Below are positions 27,843-37,342 of a DNA stretch of 64,000 nucleotides, in pieces. Position numbers and translations under genes: made by a program. Positions within the stretch are counted from its first letter, which is position 1. Every line of letters starts with the position of its first letter. The notes beneath the pieces are model-generated. The model was given only the letters and a program-made list of their open reading frames with translations, was not told where the DNA came from and did not search any database. Where the stretch lies: assembly GCA_048498515.1 (NCBI GenBank), contig JBEHXV010000019.1:35994-99993 (forward strand), read 5' to 3'. The DNA comes from UBA4416 sp048498515. GTDB lineage: Bacteria > Bacteroidota > Bacteroidia > B-17B0 > Aurantibacillaceae.

Positions 27843-29000
27843 TTACTTTATCAATATAATCTTATGCTCCTGCAACTGCCCTTCTTCATCCAGGAGCTTA
27901 ATAAAATATACGCCGTTCTTTAACTCTGCTAAACTCAATTCAATTAACCTCTCATGATCCAATGAACGATCTAAAACAACCTCTCCCAGTGTGCTGACAA
28001 CCATCATTTCTTTTATTTTGATGTTATTTGAGAGCTGGATATAAATCTTATCGCTGGTTGGATTAGGATACACGAGTATATCTCCGTTATTATGGCTGCA
28101 GTCGGAAGAAATAATATCCGAGGTTTTACTCAAGCCGCTATAATCGGTTTGCCTTAACCTGAAATAGGTTAATTGTTTAAACTGGCTGGTTGTATAACTG
28201 TATTCCTTTTTTTGTGCTGAGTTGCCTGCACCGGTAATGGTTGTTAATGCAAGCCAGTTAGTTGCATCTTCACTTTTTTCAACGGTGAAATAATGGTTGT
28301 TGCTTTCGGTAGCTGTAGCCCAATTAAACACCATATTCTTATCGTTGCACTCAGCCGTGAAATATAAGAGTGTGATGGGAAGCGGCGTTATATTAGGACA
28401 AACCGTTTGCTGTGCAACGCCAAAACCAAAGCCATCTTTGATACCTCCGTAATAAATAAAAGGGGTGGTTAAAATGGCGCAGGTTGATTGTGTAATGCTT
28501 CCGCTTCCAAAGCCATCGTTAATGCCGCCATAATATATAAAGTCGGGATTTAAGATCGTACAGGTTGATTGCGTTATTGTTCCAAAACCAAAGCCATCAT
28601 TATTTCCGCCCTGGTAAACAAACCCCGGGTTTAAAATTGTACAGGTCGACTGAGTAATGCTTCCACTTCCAAAGCCATCATTATTTCCACCCTGAAAAAC
28701 AAAATCGCTCGTTACAAGAGAGCAGGTTGATTGCGTCACTGTTCCGGAAGCAAAACCATCGTTATTTCCGCCCTGGAAAACAAAACCTGTTGTTACTACC
28801 GTACAAACCGACTGGGTAATTGTGCCTGAAGAGGCACCATCATTATTTCCGCCACGAAACACATAATCAGGTGTAGTGGAAGCGCAAACCGATTGACTCA
28901 CTTTTCCAAAAGCAAAGCCATCGTTATTCCCTCCAACAAATTGTGCCCTGGCTGTTGAAATAAAGAGCAGGAAAATACCTATACAGAAGTTCTTGTACAA
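27843..29000 (-). CDS. T9SS type A exported protein with GGNNDG repeats
   Basis: A 385-residue secreted protein. The signal peptide starts at a TTG (complement of 28998-29000; no ATG is available before the mature part) and ends near ARAQF. Seven to eight repeats of 27 residues follow, each with (G)GNNDGFxxGxxxQSxC and about one cysteine. Then comes an Ig/fibronectin-like region often found in T9SS proteins (LPITLLYFTAECNDKNMVFN). The end is a type A sorting domain (VYPNPTSDKIYIQL... KIILIK). It lies 19 bp after an exported FGE-fold protein on the same strand, so the two probably form an operon. The function of the repeats is unknown. Confidence 0.82.
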   Translation of the reverse strand: MYKNFCIGIFLLFISTARAQFVGGNNDGFAFGKVSQSVCASTTPDYVFRGGNNDGASSGTITQSVCTVVTTGFVFQGGNNDGFASGTVTQSTCSLVTSDFVFQGGNNDGFGSGSITQSTCTILNPGFVYQGGNNDGFGFGTITQSTCTILNPDFIYYGGINDGFGSGSITQSTCAILTTPFIYYGGIKDGFGFGVAQQTVCPNITPLPITLLYFTAECNDKNMVFNWATATESNNHYFTVEKSEDATNWLALTTITGAGNSAQKKEYSYTTSQFKQLTYFRLRQTDYSGLSKTSDIISSDCSHNNGDILVYPNPTSDKIYIQLSNNIKIKEMMVVSTLGEVVLDRSLDHERLIELSLAELKNGVYFIKLLDEEGQLQEHKIILIK

Positions 29001-29019
29001 CCTATATAATTATTTGTAA

Positions 29020-30549
29020 TTAATAAGTTCTAACTCCTCTGCCTCCAACAGCAGAGTTCCTTGTTTGATTAAAGTTCTGGGTCATCCAGTTGCGGTCGCT
29101 TAAACGAAGTTCGGCTGGGGCTACTGTAGCAAAATGGCCACCACGTGCTACTCCGCCACCGCCGTTGCCACCACCTGTAGTTGGCCAGCCGGCAGTGTTG
29201 CCTGCACCGGTTCCGCTTAAAGTCCCATCACCGTTGACAGTTGTAAAAGTGGTGTAATTATAACCATTATATCCTCCTATACATTGCTCAGCTACATTAC
29301 CGGTCATTTCCATAATCCCATAGTAGGTTGCACCGGCCTGGTAGCGGGTAGTAGCCGCACCGGCCGCGAAACCGCAACGCAATGGACCAAAAGTAGTTTG
29401 ATTGGCTGCTCCGTAGGCACATAGTCCATTCCCTGCTGCTGTTGAAACTTCGGAACCCTGACCACTGTTTGTTAAGGCTGTAGATTGTGCCTGTAAAATG
29501 GTGGTTATTCCCCAGGCATATTCACCGGCAACAACAGGCGCAGGTCCCCTGCAGGCTTTTTCATATTCAAACTCTGTCATTGGCCTTAAACCCGACCAAT
29601 CGAGGTAAGCCATCAGATCGGCCCACGACAGCCAGTTGCAAGCTAAATTATTTCCGTCGGCAGCCTCATCAAAAGTACCATTGGCATTCAGGTCGCAGCC
29701 ATAAACCGCGGGCGTTATCATGGCAGCACCGGTTGTTTTAATACGGATCCCGTTCCTTGCATTATTTGGCGGAGCCGTTTGCATTGGATAGGTTCCTACA
29801 GCTGAAGCGGGAGAAGAATTGGTACGTGTAGCCTGCTGAGTAAAACTCAGTGAATTTAAAAATGAAGCGTATTGTTCCTGGCTGATCTCATATTTCATGC
29901 AATAAAAACCATCATAACCATGAGGATAAGTTCCCGGTAGCGATCCGGCTGATCCATAAGAACTGGCCTGGTAAGCGTTAGCCGCGCCAATGCCCGAAGC
30001 CTGTATGGCTGCTGTAATGGTAGTTCCGTTAAAAGTGTAAGTCGACGAACCATCGCCGATAATAAAATTGCCCTGTGGTACATACACCATTTCTATACCA
30101 AACACCTGGAAATTATCAGCCGCGTTGGCTGCAGTTTGCAAAGCCAGTGTAATGGTTTCGGTGGTGATATTTCCATTACCAACAGCCGAACGACGGATAA
30201 ACACCCCCATGCCATCGGTTACAGCATCTACCTGCAGAACCGAGCCGGTAATAGAGTGGTTCCCCGAAACGGTGCTCAAGGGCGCATGGTCCCACAAGGT
30301 TGTTGCGCAGGTCTGGCGTTTTACAAAAATCCAAACCGCATCGCGGTTGTTGGGGCCTATATTGGTGTTCCAGCTGTTATCCCACGAAATGGTAACCTGA
30401 AGGTTGGCACCGCTAACTGTAGGTGTGCCAATTACCAGGTTGTTTGCTTGCAGGGCCAGGCCTGCAAATACGAATAGCAGAACGGTAAAAAAAGCCTTGG
30501 GCTTCTTTGCACCAACTCGCGCTTTTGCTGAAAGAATGCTGTAGTTCAT
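29020..30549 (-). CDS. Exported SUMF1/FGE-fold (formylglycine-generating-enzyme-like) protein
   Basis: A 509-residue exported protein. After a signal peptide comes a beta-sandwich region (residues ~35-150; TISWDNSWNTNIGPNNRDAV), then an FGE-sulfatase fold (GIEMVYVPQGNFIIGD; CMKYEISQEQYASFLNSL; PMTEFEYEKACRG; MTGNVAEQCIGGY; RGGHFATVAPAELRLSDR). The cysteine pair that true formylglycine-generating enzymes need near the RGGS region is absent (ATVAPAEL is found instead). It is therefore more likely a structural or ligand-binding member of the fold. Relatives such as GldK also use this fold structurally. It precedes the GGNNDG-repeat gene. Confidence 0.85.
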   Translation of the reverse strand: MNYSILSAKARVGAKKPKAFFTVLLFVFAGLALQANNLVIGTPTVSGANLQVTISWDNSWNTNIGPNNRDAVWIFVKRQTCATTLWDHAPLSTVSGNHSITGSVLQVDAVTDGMGVFIRRSAVGNGNITTETITLALQTAANAADNFQVFGIEMVYVPQGNFIIGDGSSTYTFNGTTITAAIQASGIGAANAYQASSYGSAGSLPGTYPHGYDGFYCMKYEISQEQYASFLNSLSFTQQATRTNSSPASAVGTYPMQTAPPNNARNGIRIKTTGAAMITPAVYGCDLNANGTFDEAADGNNLACNWLSWADLMAYLDWSGLRPMTEFEYEKACRGPAPVVAGEYAWGITTILQAQSTALTNSGQGSEVSTAAGNGLCAYGAANQTTFGPLRCGFAAGAATTRYQAGATYYGIMEMTGNVAEQCIGGYNGYNYTTFTTVNGDGTLSGTGAGNTAGWPTTGGGNGGGGVARGGHFATVAPAELRLSDRNWMTQNFNQTRNSAVGGRGVRTY

Positions 30550-30709
30550 ATGACAAGTTTTGATTGGGGATTATTTTCCAAATTTAACATTTTCTTACAT
30601 ATGTAAGATATCTTCAATAAATGACATAAATCAGACATTAATTATTTCAGGCAGAGGCCATTGCTTATCGAATGAAATAGTTAAATTCACCACGCATGAT
30701 TACGTTTGC

Positions 30710-31777
30710 ATGAAAGACTCCTTTAATAATATGATCGTGGTAGAGCTGGCCGGTGTGCTTGCCGGGCCTTCTGTGGGCTTATTTTTTGCGGAACTCGGAG
30801 CTACCGTTATTAAAATAGAAAACCCGAAAACAAAAGGCGATGTGACCAGGAGCTGGAAATTAAAATCGGAACCTGCCGAAGAAAATACCAGCGCCTATTA
30901 CTGGAGCGTGAATACCGGCAAAGAAGTTATTTTTTTAGACCTCACCGATAAGCACGACCTCGAGAAATTTTATACCCTTATTAAAATAGCGGATATACTG
31001 ATTACGAACTACAAAACGGGCGACGATGTAAAATTGAAAGTGGATTACGCCACCTTGCAAAAACATAACCCTCAGCTCATTTATGCCGGTATTAATGGTT
31101 TTGGCACTAACAGTCCGCGCTCTGCCTACGACCTGATCTTACAGGCCGAAAGCGGTTTTATGTTCATGAACGGCGAAAAAAACGCGAAGCCTTTGAAAAT
31201 GCCGGTAGCCCTGATCGATCTTTTAGCCGGACATCAGCTAAAGGAAGCCATCCTGCTGGCGCTTATTCAAAAATATAAAACCCAAAAAGGCTCTTACGTT
31301 TCGGTTTCATTGCTCGACGCTGCCATTGCCTCATTGGCCAACCAGGCCACCAATTGGTTAATTGCCCATCACCTGCCAATTGCCCAGGGTTCGCTGCACC
31401 CCAATATTGCCCCTTACGGCGAATTATTTGAAACACAAAACGGCGACCTGGTAACTTTTGCCATTGGTAATGATAAACAGTTCCAGCATTTGTGCGATAT
31501 ACTGAAGCTTGATATTTCAACAGATATAAGGTACAGTAGCAACCAGCAAAGGGTCATTAACAGGGAAGCATTATTTGCCTTGTTGCAGGAAAAAATAAAA
31601 CATCTTCCGTTTCAACAGTTGTTTGATGATTGCCTGAAATATGATGTTCCCATTGGCAAGATCCGTAATTTAAAAGAAGTGTTTGAATTACCCGAAGCAC
31701 AGGAAATGCTGAAACAAAAAACAAACAAGAAAAATCCGGTTACCAGTGTCAAGTCGGTTGCCTTTAAGTTTCATTAA
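30710..31777 (+). CDS. CaiB/BaiF family (class III) CoA-transferase
   Basis: A protein of about 355 residues that moves CoA between carboxylic acids. The N-terminus is characteristic (VVELAGVLAGPSVGLFFAEL and ATVIKIENP), and the catalytic-aspartate region is present as SAYDLILQAESGFM. I chose the ATG at 30710; an in-frame ATG at 30731 is also possible, while an opening at 30560 would add 50 non-homologous residues. TACGTTTG (30701-30708) right before the ATG resembles a -7 box, which would make the 30710 start leaderless or favour 30731. The substrate is unknown. It is 9 kb away from the paa genes. Confidence 0.88.
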   Translation: MKDSFNNMIVVELAGVLAGPSVGLFFAELGATVIKIENPKTKGDVTRSWKLKSEPAEENTSAYYWSVNTGKEVIFLDLTDKHDLEKFYTLIKIADILITNYKTGDDVKLKVDYATLQKHNPQLIYAGINGFGTNSPRSAYDLILQAESGFMFMNGEKNAKPLKMPVALIDLLAGHQLKEAILLALIQKYKTQKGSYVSVSLLDAAIASLANQATNWLIAHHLPIAQGSLHPNIAPYGELFETQNGDLVTFAIGNDKQFQHLCDILKLDISTDIRYSSNQQRVINREALFALLQEKIKHLPFQQLFDDCLKYDVPIGKIRNLKEVFELPEAQEMLKQKTNKKNPVTSVKSVAFKFH

Positions 31778-31856
31778 CTACTTTACTTAATAAGTTACCG
31801 TCATTTGAATACCTTAATCATAAAAGGTTCTGTTGTAGAATAATGATATAAAATAA

Positions 31857-31888
31857 AAAAGCACCTACCCAACAGGCAGATGCTTTCT
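31857..31888. terminator. Bidirectional terminator between the CoA-transferase and EGF-lipoprotein genes
   Basis: An imperfect 11-bp stem (AAGCACCTACC at 31859-31869 with GGCAGATGCTT at 31875-31885, two mismatches), flanked by A-rich and T-rich runs, lies between two convergent stops (31777 and 31908). Confidence 0.6.
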
Positions 31889-31907
31889 TACACCTTAACT
31901 TAAAATT

Positions 31908-32588
31908 TTAGTACGTATACGATAACGTTAACTCAAAGGTTAATGTTCCATTATCAACCACTAAAGTGGTAGGGAAATGGTTTGTACTGTTGTAAATAGA
32001 GAAATTAATATTTCCCATGGTATCATCCGCGTCAATAGGAGGCGTATCCTGATCCAGCAATTCAATGTTCAGCTGGGTTACCAGGTCGGTTACATCGTAG
32101 GGTGTAACACCAGGCATGACATTGGTGGTTCCTGCCGCCACATTGTTAATGGATCCGCTGGTGATAATGGTATTGCTTCCTTGTTTAATAACCGCGTAAA
32201 AATCAGGGTTTGTATTGGTTATAGGATCCCAGGTAGTCGATCCGTCCATTGGAGGGAATTTGGTAACCTTAATTCCTGTAATGGTAACTTTGGTTGGTGT
32301 GATCTGGGTTCCGCAATCAACTCCCGTGTATCCTGTAGCGCATGTACAGGTACCGGTAACACAGGTGCCTCCGTTAAGGCAGGTTGTGCCGGCGCAAGGA
32401 TCAATGTGTGTACCGCAATCGGCACCGGTATAACCGGGAGGACAATTACAGCTACCATCATTACAGGTACCACCATTTAAGCATACCGTATTGGCACAAG
32501 GATCGGGATCTTCCGATTTTTTCTTTTTACAGCCTGTCGATAAAAACAAGGCTGTTGCCGTTAAGGCAATGAATAAGATGTTTTTCAT
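31908..32588 (-). CDS. Lipoprotein with two EGF-like domains and a C2-like domain
   Basis: A 226-residue lipoprotein with lipobox FLSTGC, then KKKK. Two EGF-like modules follow (NTVCLNGGTCNDGSCNCPPG and TTCLNGGTCVTGTCTCATGY), each with the six cysteines of the fold. The remaining 125 residues resemble a C2-type beta sandwich: VTITGIKVTKFPP, then FYAVIKQG, then an acidic loop LLDQDTPPIDADDTMGNINF that could bind calcium. EGF plus C2-like architecture is unusual for a bacterial lipoprotein. It is monocistronic. The role is unknown; surface or envelope calcium-dependent binding is an inference. Confidence 0.8.
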   Translation of the reverse strand: MKNILFIALTATALFLSTGCKKKKSEDPDPCANTVCLNGGTCNDGSCNCPPGYTGADCGTHIDPCAGTTCLNGGTCVTGTCTCATGYTGVDCGTQITPTKVTITGIKVTKFPPMDGSTTWDPITNTNPDFYAVIKQGSNTIITSGSINNVAAGTTNVMPGVTPYDVTDLVTQLNIELLDQDTPPIDADDTMGNINFSIYNSTNHFPTTLVVDNGTLTFELTLSYTY

Positions 32589-32760
32589 GAGGAGTTTGTG
32601 TTTGTTTAGTTTTCACTAAACTACATTTATTACAAACAATCTACAAAAATTTAACATTTGAAATTATAAACAATTCGCCCTATTATTTAAACCAATTGTG
32701 CTATTAGCGTGCTTACCAATAGCATATGTTTGGTATTATTTGTAAACTTGTCATTATATT

Positions 32761-33405
32761 ATGATGCTGAAAAAACTCACCCTCCCCTTTTTGTTTATGT
32801 TGCTGGCCTGCTCTGCCAAAGCCCAATATAAGGATACGATCATGCTGATGAATGGTAATGTTGTTGTAGAAAAAGTAATTGATACGCTTCTTGGTGCGGT
32901 AACTATTATAAACCCTGCAAAAACTACCGAAAAACTGCATTATGAATACGATGAGATCTACGCAGTGAAATATTCGACCGGCTTTACCGATTATTTTTAT
33001 ACACAAGACACCCTGAAAGGAAATTATTTTACGCGCGATGAAATGGAATATTATATCTACGGCGAACGTGACGCGCGAAAAGGTTTCAGGGCGCGCGGTG
33101 CCTTAATTGGCGCGGGCGTTGTAGGCCTCGCCAGCGGGGGCGTTGGGCTTTTCTTCGCCCCGGTATTTCCTTATGGCTACATGGCATTGACGGGTCTTCC
33201 TAAAGTAAGGATCAGGCACAGCACCATTAGTAACCCCAATTATATTGATCACGATGCTTACATTCTTGGTTACGAAAGGGTATCGAGAAGCCGGCGGCGC
33301 ATACAAGCTTTGATAGGGGGCACTATTGGATTAGCCGCAGGTTACGGGCTTTATTTTGGTGTGTTGAAAGATAGGTTACCAACCACCTTAACCTTAAGAT
33401 TTTAA
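32761..33405 (+). CDS. Hypothetical exported/membrane protein
   Basis: A 214-residue protein I do not recognise. A signal peptide (MMLKKLTLPFLFMLLACSAKAQ) is followed by a segment typical of Bacteroidota envelope proteins that describe a mounted object (DTIMLMNGNVVVEKVIDTLL). Two glycine-rich hydrophobic segments come later (ALIGAGVVGLASGGVGLFF; ALIGGTIGLAAGYGLYFGVL), probably membrane associated. The gene precedes the M43 protease gene by only four bases, so it may be cotranscribed with it. The 172-bp gap upstream holds only A+T-rich promoter-like sequence. Confidence 0.65.
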   Translation: MMLKKLTLPFLFMLLACSAKAQYKDTIMLMNGNVVVEKVIDTLLGAVTIINPAKTTEKLHYEYDEIYAVKYSTGFTDYFYTQDTLKGNYFTRDEMEYYIYGERDARKGFRARGALIGAGVVGLASGGVGLFFAPVFPYGYMALTGLPKVRIRHSTISNPNYIDHDAYILGYERVSRSRRRIQALIGGTIGLAAGYGLYFGVLKDRLPTTLTLRF

Positions 33406-33409
33406 ACTT

Positions 33410-35542
33410 ATGAAAAAAAAACTTTTTATCATTATTAGTTGTTTGGCGGCGCTTAACCAATGGGCACAGGCTCCATTCAACTGCTCAAGTCATTTAAAAT
33501 ATGATGCGCTTTTAAACAACAATGCTCAATTTAAAACCAACCAGGCCATACTGGAGGAGGAAACGAAACAATTCCTGGATCATAACAACCTGCAAAGAAC
33601 CAATACGGCAACTTACATTATCCCGGTTGTGTTTCATGTGATCCATACCGGAGGATCGGGAAACATTTCCGACGCGCAGATCATGGACCAGGTCATGATC
33701 CTTAACAAAGAGTTTCCAAGACAACAAGCAGATACAAGCCTTACCCCTGCCGCCTTTAAAACCCTGGCAGCTCCCTTTAGCGTTGAGTTCCGCTTGGCTA
33801 CCATTGATCCTTCGGGCAATTGCACAAATGGCATCGACCGGATTTACAGTACAACCAGCACCTGTTCGGTAGATGAAGACGCCATCAAAACTTTATCATA
33901 TTGGCCAAGCAACAAGTATTTAAACATATGGCTTGTCGAATCCATGCATTACTCAGGAAGCACAACCTGCAATGGCGGTGGCTATGCTACATTTCCTGGA
34001 GGCCCTGCCACACTCGACGGAATTAACATCAGGGGCGACCTCATCAGCAACATTGGCACAGCTGCTACAAACAGCAGCTGGGGAAATTTTCACGGACGTT
34101 ATCTCATTCATGAACTGGGACATTGGTTTAACCTGCGCCACATTTGGGGCGATTCCAATTGCGGCGATGATTTTGTTTCGGATACCCCGCCGGCAGAACA
34201 GGATAATTACGGTTGCCCTTCATTTCCCCACAAACCTTTTAATACCTGTGGCGGAGACGGAAATGGAGAGATGTTTACCAATTACATGGATTATACCAAT
34301 GGGAATTGTTTGAACATGTTTACCATTGGGCAAGTTGCAAGAATGACAGCGGCCATCAATTCATCCGTATCAGGCCGTAATAATTTATGGAAACCTGCCA
34401 ATTTATTGGCAACAGGAACCAGCGATCCTTACACCTACCCGGTTACCTGCACCGCTACTCCCGATATTTTTCCATACAGCAATGCCCTTATCTGTGCAGG
34501 CGATTCTGTAAAGATTACAGACGTGTCGTACGGGGGTAGCGAAACCTCAAGGGCATGGAATTTTTTTGGTCAGAGTGCCACAAGCCTAAGCGATAGCATT
34601 GTTTATGTGAAATACAATACGCCAGGTATTTATAATGTAGGGTTGACAATTAATAGTGCTTCGGCTTCTAAAACAAAGACCTTTACCAATAAAGTGTACG
34701 TTTTAAATAACACCATCAATCCAAATTACACTGTGCCATTTACCGATAGCTTTGAGAACACTGCCAATTTTAATAACGATTGGCTTGTGATAAACAGAGA
34801 TAATGATGCTACGAAATGGCAATCCATCACTGCAACGAATTATAGCGGAAGCAAATGCATTGGTATTATGAACAGTGCTAACATTGCACCTGCTATTGAT
34901 GAACTGATCTCGCCCGCTTATAGCCTGAGCGCGCCAACAGTTACCCTGAGCTTTAAGCTGCACTTCTCATCGAAAGACGCGAGCAGCTATGATAAACTCC
35001 AGGTATACAGCTCTGCAAACTGTGGCAAAACATGGACGCTTCGTTATTCAAAACTTGCCACCTCCGTTTTAAAAACAACTGCAACGTATTATCCATCAAG
35101 TCACATTCCCACACCGGGATCGACAGAGTGGAGACAGGATAACATTAACCTCACCAACAACTGGGGTGCAAATCCTGTGCAATTCAAGTTTATGTTTACC
35201 AGCGGTGGCGGCAACAACTTGTTTATTGACGACATTAATATTAATAGCCCGGTAACAACAAACATCCGCAACCTTGCTGAAGAGAATAATGTATTGGTAT
35301 TCCCTAATCCCGCGGGGAACGACCTGAACATTTCCTACCAATTAGAAAATCCCGCTCCATTACAAATAGAAGTGATAGATGTGCTGGGAAAAACGATCCT
35401 GTCTCAAACCATTGACCAGGTAACAACTACTGAAGCAACTTCGAAATTAAACATCAGCACTTTAGCTGAGGGCGTTTATTTTTTAAAGCTGAAACAACAA
35501 CATTCCATTATTTACAATACAAAATTCATCAAGCAACGTTAA
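33410..35542 (+). CDS. M43-family (pappalysin-like) zinc metalloprotease with T9SS type A sorting domain
   Basis: A 710-residue secreted protease. It has a signal peptide (ending near NQWAQ), a short propeptide, and an M43 catalytic domain with zinc ligands in HELGHWFNLRH (His234, His238, His244; Glu235 catalytic) and a Met-turn NYMDYTN (Met293). Then follow a PKD-like domain (about 360-435), a jelly-roll/choice-of-anchor-type domain (SFENTANFNNDWLVINRDND, about 440-600) and a type A sorting domain (VFPNPAGNDLNISY... KFIKQR). It should be exported by T9SS and attached to or released from the surface. The domain order and all key residues are intact. Confidence 0.93.
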   Translation: MKKKLFIIISCLAALNQWAQAPFNCSSHLKYDALLNNNAQFKTNQAILEEETKQFLDHNNLQRTNTATYIIPVVFHVIHTGGSGNISDAQIMDQVMILNKEFPRQQADTSLTPAAFKTLAAPFSVEFRLATIDPSGNCTNGIDRIYSTTSTCSVDEDAIKTLSYWPSNKYLNIWLVESMHYSGSTTCNGGGYATFPGGPATLDGINIRGDLISNIGTAATNSSWGNFHGRYLIHELGHWFNLRHIWGDSNCGDDFVSDTPPAEQDNYGCPSFPHKPFNTCGGDGNGEMFTNYMDYTNGNCLNMFTIGQVARMTAAINSSVSGRNNLWKPANLLATGTSDPYTYPVTCTATPDIFPYSNALICAGDSVKITDVSYGGSETSRAWNFFGQSATSLSDSIVYVKYNTPGIYNVGLTINSASASKTKTFTNKVYVLNNTINPNYTVPFTDSFENTANFNNDWLVINRDNDATKWQSITATNYSGSKCIGIMNSANIAPAIDELISPAYSLSAPTVTLSFKLHFSSKDASSYDKLQVYSSANCGKTWTLRYSKLATSVLKTTATYYPSSHIPTPGSTEWRQDNINLTNNWGANPVQFKFMFTSGGGNNLFIDDININSPVTTNIRNLAEENNVLVFPNPAGNDLNISYQLENPAPLQIEVIDVLGKTILSQTIDQVTTTEATSKLNISTLAEGVYFLKLKQQHSIIYNTKFIKQR

Positions 35543-35549
35543 GCGTACC

Positions 35550-36719
35550 ATGCAGAAAAAAGTTTTATTATTAGGTTCCGGAGAATTAGGAAAAGAATTA
35601 GTGATTGCCCTTCAACGTTTGGGGCAGTATGTGATTGCCGTTGACTCATACGAACACGCGCCTGCCATGCAGGTAGCGCACGCGTATGAGGTTATCAACA
35701 TGCTGGATGGAGATGCATTGGACAAGATAGTTGCCAAACATAAACCCGACCTCATTGTTCCTGAAATTGAAGCCATTCGTACCGAACGTTTTTATGATTA
35801 TGAAAAACAAGGTTGCACGGTAGTGCCAAGTGCCAAAGCCGCTAATTTTACGATGAACCGAAAAGCCATTCGCGACCTGGCCTCCAAAGAACTGGGATTA
35901 AAAACCGCAAAATATTTATACGCTACAACACTTGAAGATTTTAAAAAAGCGGTTGCCGAAATTGGCATCCCATGCGTGGTAAAACCACTCATGAGCAGCA
36001 GTGGCAAGGGCCAGAGCGTTATAAAAACGGAACAGGATGTGGAGAAATCGTGGAACTATGCCATGGAAGGCTCCCGCGGCGATTACAAAGAGGTGATCGT
36101 TGAAGAGTTCATTAAGTTCCATTCGGAAATTACCTTGCTGACCGTAACACAAAAAAACGGAAACACCTTGTTTTGCCCGCCTATTGGCCACCGCCAGGAA
36201 CGCGGCGATTACCAGGAAAGCTGGCAGCCATGTGCCGTGAGCGATGTAGATATAAAAGACGCGCAGGACATGGCAGCAAAAGTAACCAAGGCATTAAGCG
36301 GCGCCGGGTTATGGGGTGTTGAATTTTTCCTGACCGATAAAGGGATCTATTTTTCCGAGTTATCGCCCCGTCCGCACGACACAGGCATGGTAACCCTTGC
36401 TGGTACACAAAACTACAGTGAATTTGAATTGCACGCCCGCGCCATTTTAGGTTTACCAATTCCCGAGATCACATTGGAACGACACGGCGCATCGGCGGTA
36501 ATACTGGCTACACAGGACGGAAAAAACCCAACGTACAATGGCATTGAAAAAGTGCTTGAGAATACACTGACTGATGTACGTGTATTTAACAAACCTACCA
36601 CAAGGCCTTACAGACGCATGGCGGTTGTATTGACCTATGACAAAATAGGAAGCAACGTGGACACGGTAAAACAAAAAGCCATCGACCTCTCCAAACAAAT
36701 AACCGTTACCTCAAACTAA
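35550..36719 (+). CDS. purT: Formate-dependent phosphoribosylglycinamide formyltransferase (PurT)
   Basis: A 389-residue ATP-grasp enzyme that makes formyl-GAR from GAR, formate and ATP in purine synthesis. The N-terminal nucleotide-fold motif LLLGSGELGKELVIALQRLG is characteristic. The ATP-grasp signatures VVKPLMSSSGKGQSVI and GVEFFLTDKGIYFSELSPRP are intact, with the family's HDTGMVTLAG loop. It starts seven bases after the metalloprotease stop, and its TAA overlaps the ATG of the next gene (TAATG). Confidence 0.97.
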   Translation: MQKKVLLLGSGELGKELVIALQRLGQYVIAVDSYEHAPAMQVAHAYEVINMLDGDALDKIVAKHKPDLIVPEIEAIRTERFYDYEKQGCTVVPSAKAANFTMNRKAIRDLASKELGLKTAKYLYATTLEDFKKAVAEIGIPCVVKPLMSSSGKGQSVIKTEQDVEKSWNYAMEGSRGDYKEVIVEEFIKFHSEITLLTVTQKNGNTLFCPPIGHRQERGDYQESWQPCAVSDVDIKDAQDMAAKVTKALSGAGLWGVEFFLTDKGIYFSELSPRPHDTGMVTLAGTQNYSEFELHARAILGLPIPEITLERHGASAVILATQDGKNPTYNGIEKVLENTLTDVRVFNKPTTRPYRRMAVVLTYDKIGSNVDTVKQKAIDLSKQITVTSN

Positions 36720-37267
36720 TGAAAGGCGCCTTACTGATAATTAATTTATTATGTGTTCATGTTCTTTTTTCACAAAGTTTTAGTTTCCCTGCGCATTTAC
36801 AAAAAACGCAAATTGCAGCATTAAAAAGTGGTGACTCCCTGGTGTATTACCAATGTCATGTAGATGAAGCAAGCCAGGAAATCATTACCAGCACCGGGCA
36901 AAAGATCACGGCCAAGAAAAAACGCCTCACCATTACCGAAAAATTTGTGATCCATAAACTCGATTCGGTTTATAATTGTAAATACTTTACTTCATCGGTA
37001 ACCAACTATCCCAATAAAAAATTCCCTTACTTAACCTTAACCGAAGTGCAGAACTGGGATTTTGAATTAAAGAAGAACAAAGGGCTCACTTCGCAGGAAG
37101 TATTGGTAGTGGCCGCGCTGGAAACAAAAACCCACTCCATTGTTCATTACGAACTGAACATTAATAAAACCTGCCCTAACGAGATCATCATTTGTTCTAA
37201 AAAAGACAAGGAACAATTTATGGTGGAAGGAAATTATTTGTTGAGCAAGTTATTGAGTTGCCAGTAG
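36719..37267 (+). CDS. Hypothetical exported protein coupled to purT
   Basis: A 182-residue protein of unknown function. A signal peptide (MKGALLIINLLCVHVLFSQS) indicates export. The mature part is basic and has two cysteines near the C-terminus (NKTCPNEIIIC). Its ATG overlaps the purT stop codon by one base, which implies translational coupling, yet an exported protein has no evident part in purine synthesis. No domain is recognised. Confidence 0.65.
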   Translation: MKGALLIINLLCVHVLFSQSFSFPAHLQKTQIAALKSGDSLVYYQCHVDEASQEIITSTGQKITAKKKRLTITEKFVIHKLDSVYNCKYFTSSVTNYPNKKFPYLTLTEVQNWDFELKKNKGLTSQEVLVVAALETKTHSIVHYELNINKTCPNEIIICSKKDKEQFMVEGNYLLSKLLSCQ

Positions 37268-37342
37268 GAATTTGCACAAGATGGTTTCGAGAACCTCAAC
37301 CACCGGTGACTGAGGCACTCGAAGTCGTCCGGTAACAAAAAG

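Noticed and set aside
29020..30549. Active sulfatase-maturing enzyme that could convert the cysteines of the neighbouring repeat protein to formylglycine
   Set aside because: The active-site cysteine pair is missing after the RGG motif, and the repeat protein lacks the CxPxR recognition motif.
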